Positions 5,988 to 6,520 of a stretch of 6,520 nucleotides of DNA are shown here, one piece after another (position 1 is the first letter of the stretch; the number at the start of each line of letters is the position of its first letter). The stretch is from Dehalococcoidia bacterium UBA2979 (GTDB lineage: Bacteria > Chloroflexota > Dehalococcoidia > UBA2979): contig DEAP01000089.1 in assembly GCA_002348225.1 (NCBI GenBank), forward strand, positions 1 through 6,520, given 5' to 3'. The notes under the pieces were generated by a model. That model ran no database searches. It saw nothing but the letters and a program-made list of their open reading frames with translations, and had not been told where the DNA came from. The position numbers and the translations under genes were made by a program.

Positions 5988-6520
5988 TTAATTCCTCGTT
6001 CCAGCATCTGCGTTAGGGCTTAAAATCAAGGTCGAATGATAATCGAGTATACCGCCCTGTGTTGAGACCAATACATGATCACGCTTGTCTACTTGCCTGT
6101 CACCTCCATGTCCGCGAGTTTGTATTACTGCTTCAGATACTGGGGTCATACCCCACATGTAGTATCCAGAAAGCTGTCCGCCACCCGTATTTGTAGGATG
6201 TGATCCCCCTGGTCCGAGCTTCCCGTCTTCAACAAATGCACCACCTTCACCTTTTTCACAAAATCCGTAATCTTCGAGTGTTACTAATGTCGTGTATGTG
6301 TAGCAATCATAAAGTTCTCGAATATCGATATCGTTAGGGCCGACACCGGCCATTCCGTAGGCAGTATCTCGGGCAATTTGTGCTCCGGTATTTACCTCAT
6401 TTTCAAAGCCCTGTTGCCTTGGATTTCCGGGATGCCCTTGACCCATACCGGCGACGTATACAGGTGGCTGCTGGAGTTCTCGGGCCCGCTCAGAAGAAGT
6501 GACCACAACAGCGACTGCCC
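5988..6520 (-). CDS. Thiolase-superfamily / lipid-transfer protein (Ltp2-like), C-terminal part; 5' end beyond window
   Basis: The frame is open from the right edge to a TAA at 5988, giving 176 residues of the C-terminal half of a protein that is usually about 380-400 residues. It begins in the AVAVVVTSSERAREL strand and helix that normally precedes the C-terminal thiolase domain. The GTG at 6506 is therefore an internal valine, not a start. Family landmarks are RELYDCYTYTTLVTLEDYGFC, GEGGAF, and NTGGGQLSGYYMWGMTPVSEA (about 6230-6140), ending with STQGGILDYHSTLIL. True thiolases carry a catalytic His in a GHP motif and a Cys in CxG in this half. By my hand alignment the His is replaced by Tyr in SGYYMWG, and the Cys by Ser or Thr in STQGG. 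That argues against thiolysis and for the lipid-transfer/Ltp2-like branch, whose steroid aldolases use tyrosines and need a DUF35 partner. That partner is encoded immediately downstream. Exact substrate (steroid, other acyl-CoA) is unknown, and the N-terminal active-site region is not visible. Confidence 0.88.
   Translation of the reverse strand, partial: AVAVVVTSSERARELQQPPVYVAGMGQGHPGNPRQQGFENEVNTGAQIARDTAYGMAGVGPNDIDIRELYDCYTYTTLVTLEDYGFCEKGEGGAFVEDGKLGPGGSHPTNTGGGQLSGYYMWGMTPVSEAVIQTRGHGGDRQVDKRDHVLVSTQGGILDYHSTLILSPNADAGTRN
5993..5996 (-). promoter_or_regulatory. Ribosome binding site of the DUF35 gene within the thiolase-like gene
   Basis: AGGA (in GAGGAAT) lies 8 bases before the ATG at 5984, inside the last codons of the upstream thiolase-like gene. 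The arrangement favours coupled, roughly equal synthesis of the two putative complex partners. Confidence 0.6.

Noticed and set aside
6504..6506. GTG as the start of a 172-residue protein
   Set aside because: The frame continues upstream to the window edge with AVAV, matching the normal thiolase strand before SSERAREL. The gene is cut by the window, not short.
1..6520. A new defence, mobile or RNA-guided system
   Set aside because: There are no repeats arrays, integrase or transposase genes, nuclease motifs, attachment sites or long non-coding stretches; every sizeable region is explained by metabolic genes.

Overview
The window holds six protein-coding genes, two of them cut by the window edges. 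All reading frames are intact, and I see no RNA gene, mobile element, CRISPR array or long repeat. Base composition is moderate (by eye slightly under half G+C). Genes are packed as in a streamlined free-living bacterium. The actinobacterial-type M1 aminopeptidase, the Eis-like acetyltransferase, the DinB-like protein and the thiolase/DUF35 pair together suggest Chloroflexota (SAR202-like marine Dehalococcoidia) or an actinobacterial lineage. That placement is inferred from gene families alone and is tentative.

Left block, minus strand (1-3756): a complete cytosolic M1 aminopeptidase N (3756-1180) is followed after 7 bases by a major facilitator superfamily transporter. The transporter starts with GTG at 1172 and runs off the left edge. 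Its Shine-Dalgarno sequence overlaps the aminopeptidase stop codon, so the two are probably one translationally coupled operon.

Middle (3757-4317): a 132-base divergent intergenic region separates the aminopeptidase from a small DinB/YfiT-fold protein on the plus strand. The supported start of that protein is the ATG at 3889, not the upstream TTG at 3847.

Right block, minus strand (4326-6520): a thiolase-superfamily C-terminal fragment entering from the right edge, a DUF35 zinc-ribbon/OB-fold partner, and an Eis-like GNAT/SCP2 acetyltransferase are spaced by 3 and 15 bases and look like one operon. The thiolase fragment lacks the usual C-terminal catalytic His and Cys and has Tyr-rich replacements. 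With its DUF35 partner, this recalls the Ltp2-ChsH2(DUF35) aldolase more than a true thiolase. The Eis-like gene ends 8 bases from the end of the convergent dinB-like gene.

Taken together, this looks like ordinary chromosomal metabolism: peptide breakdown, small-molecule transport and acyl-CoA chemistry. I do not see a clearly new multi-gene system. The thiolase/DUF35/Eis-like operon is the part most worth a second look.
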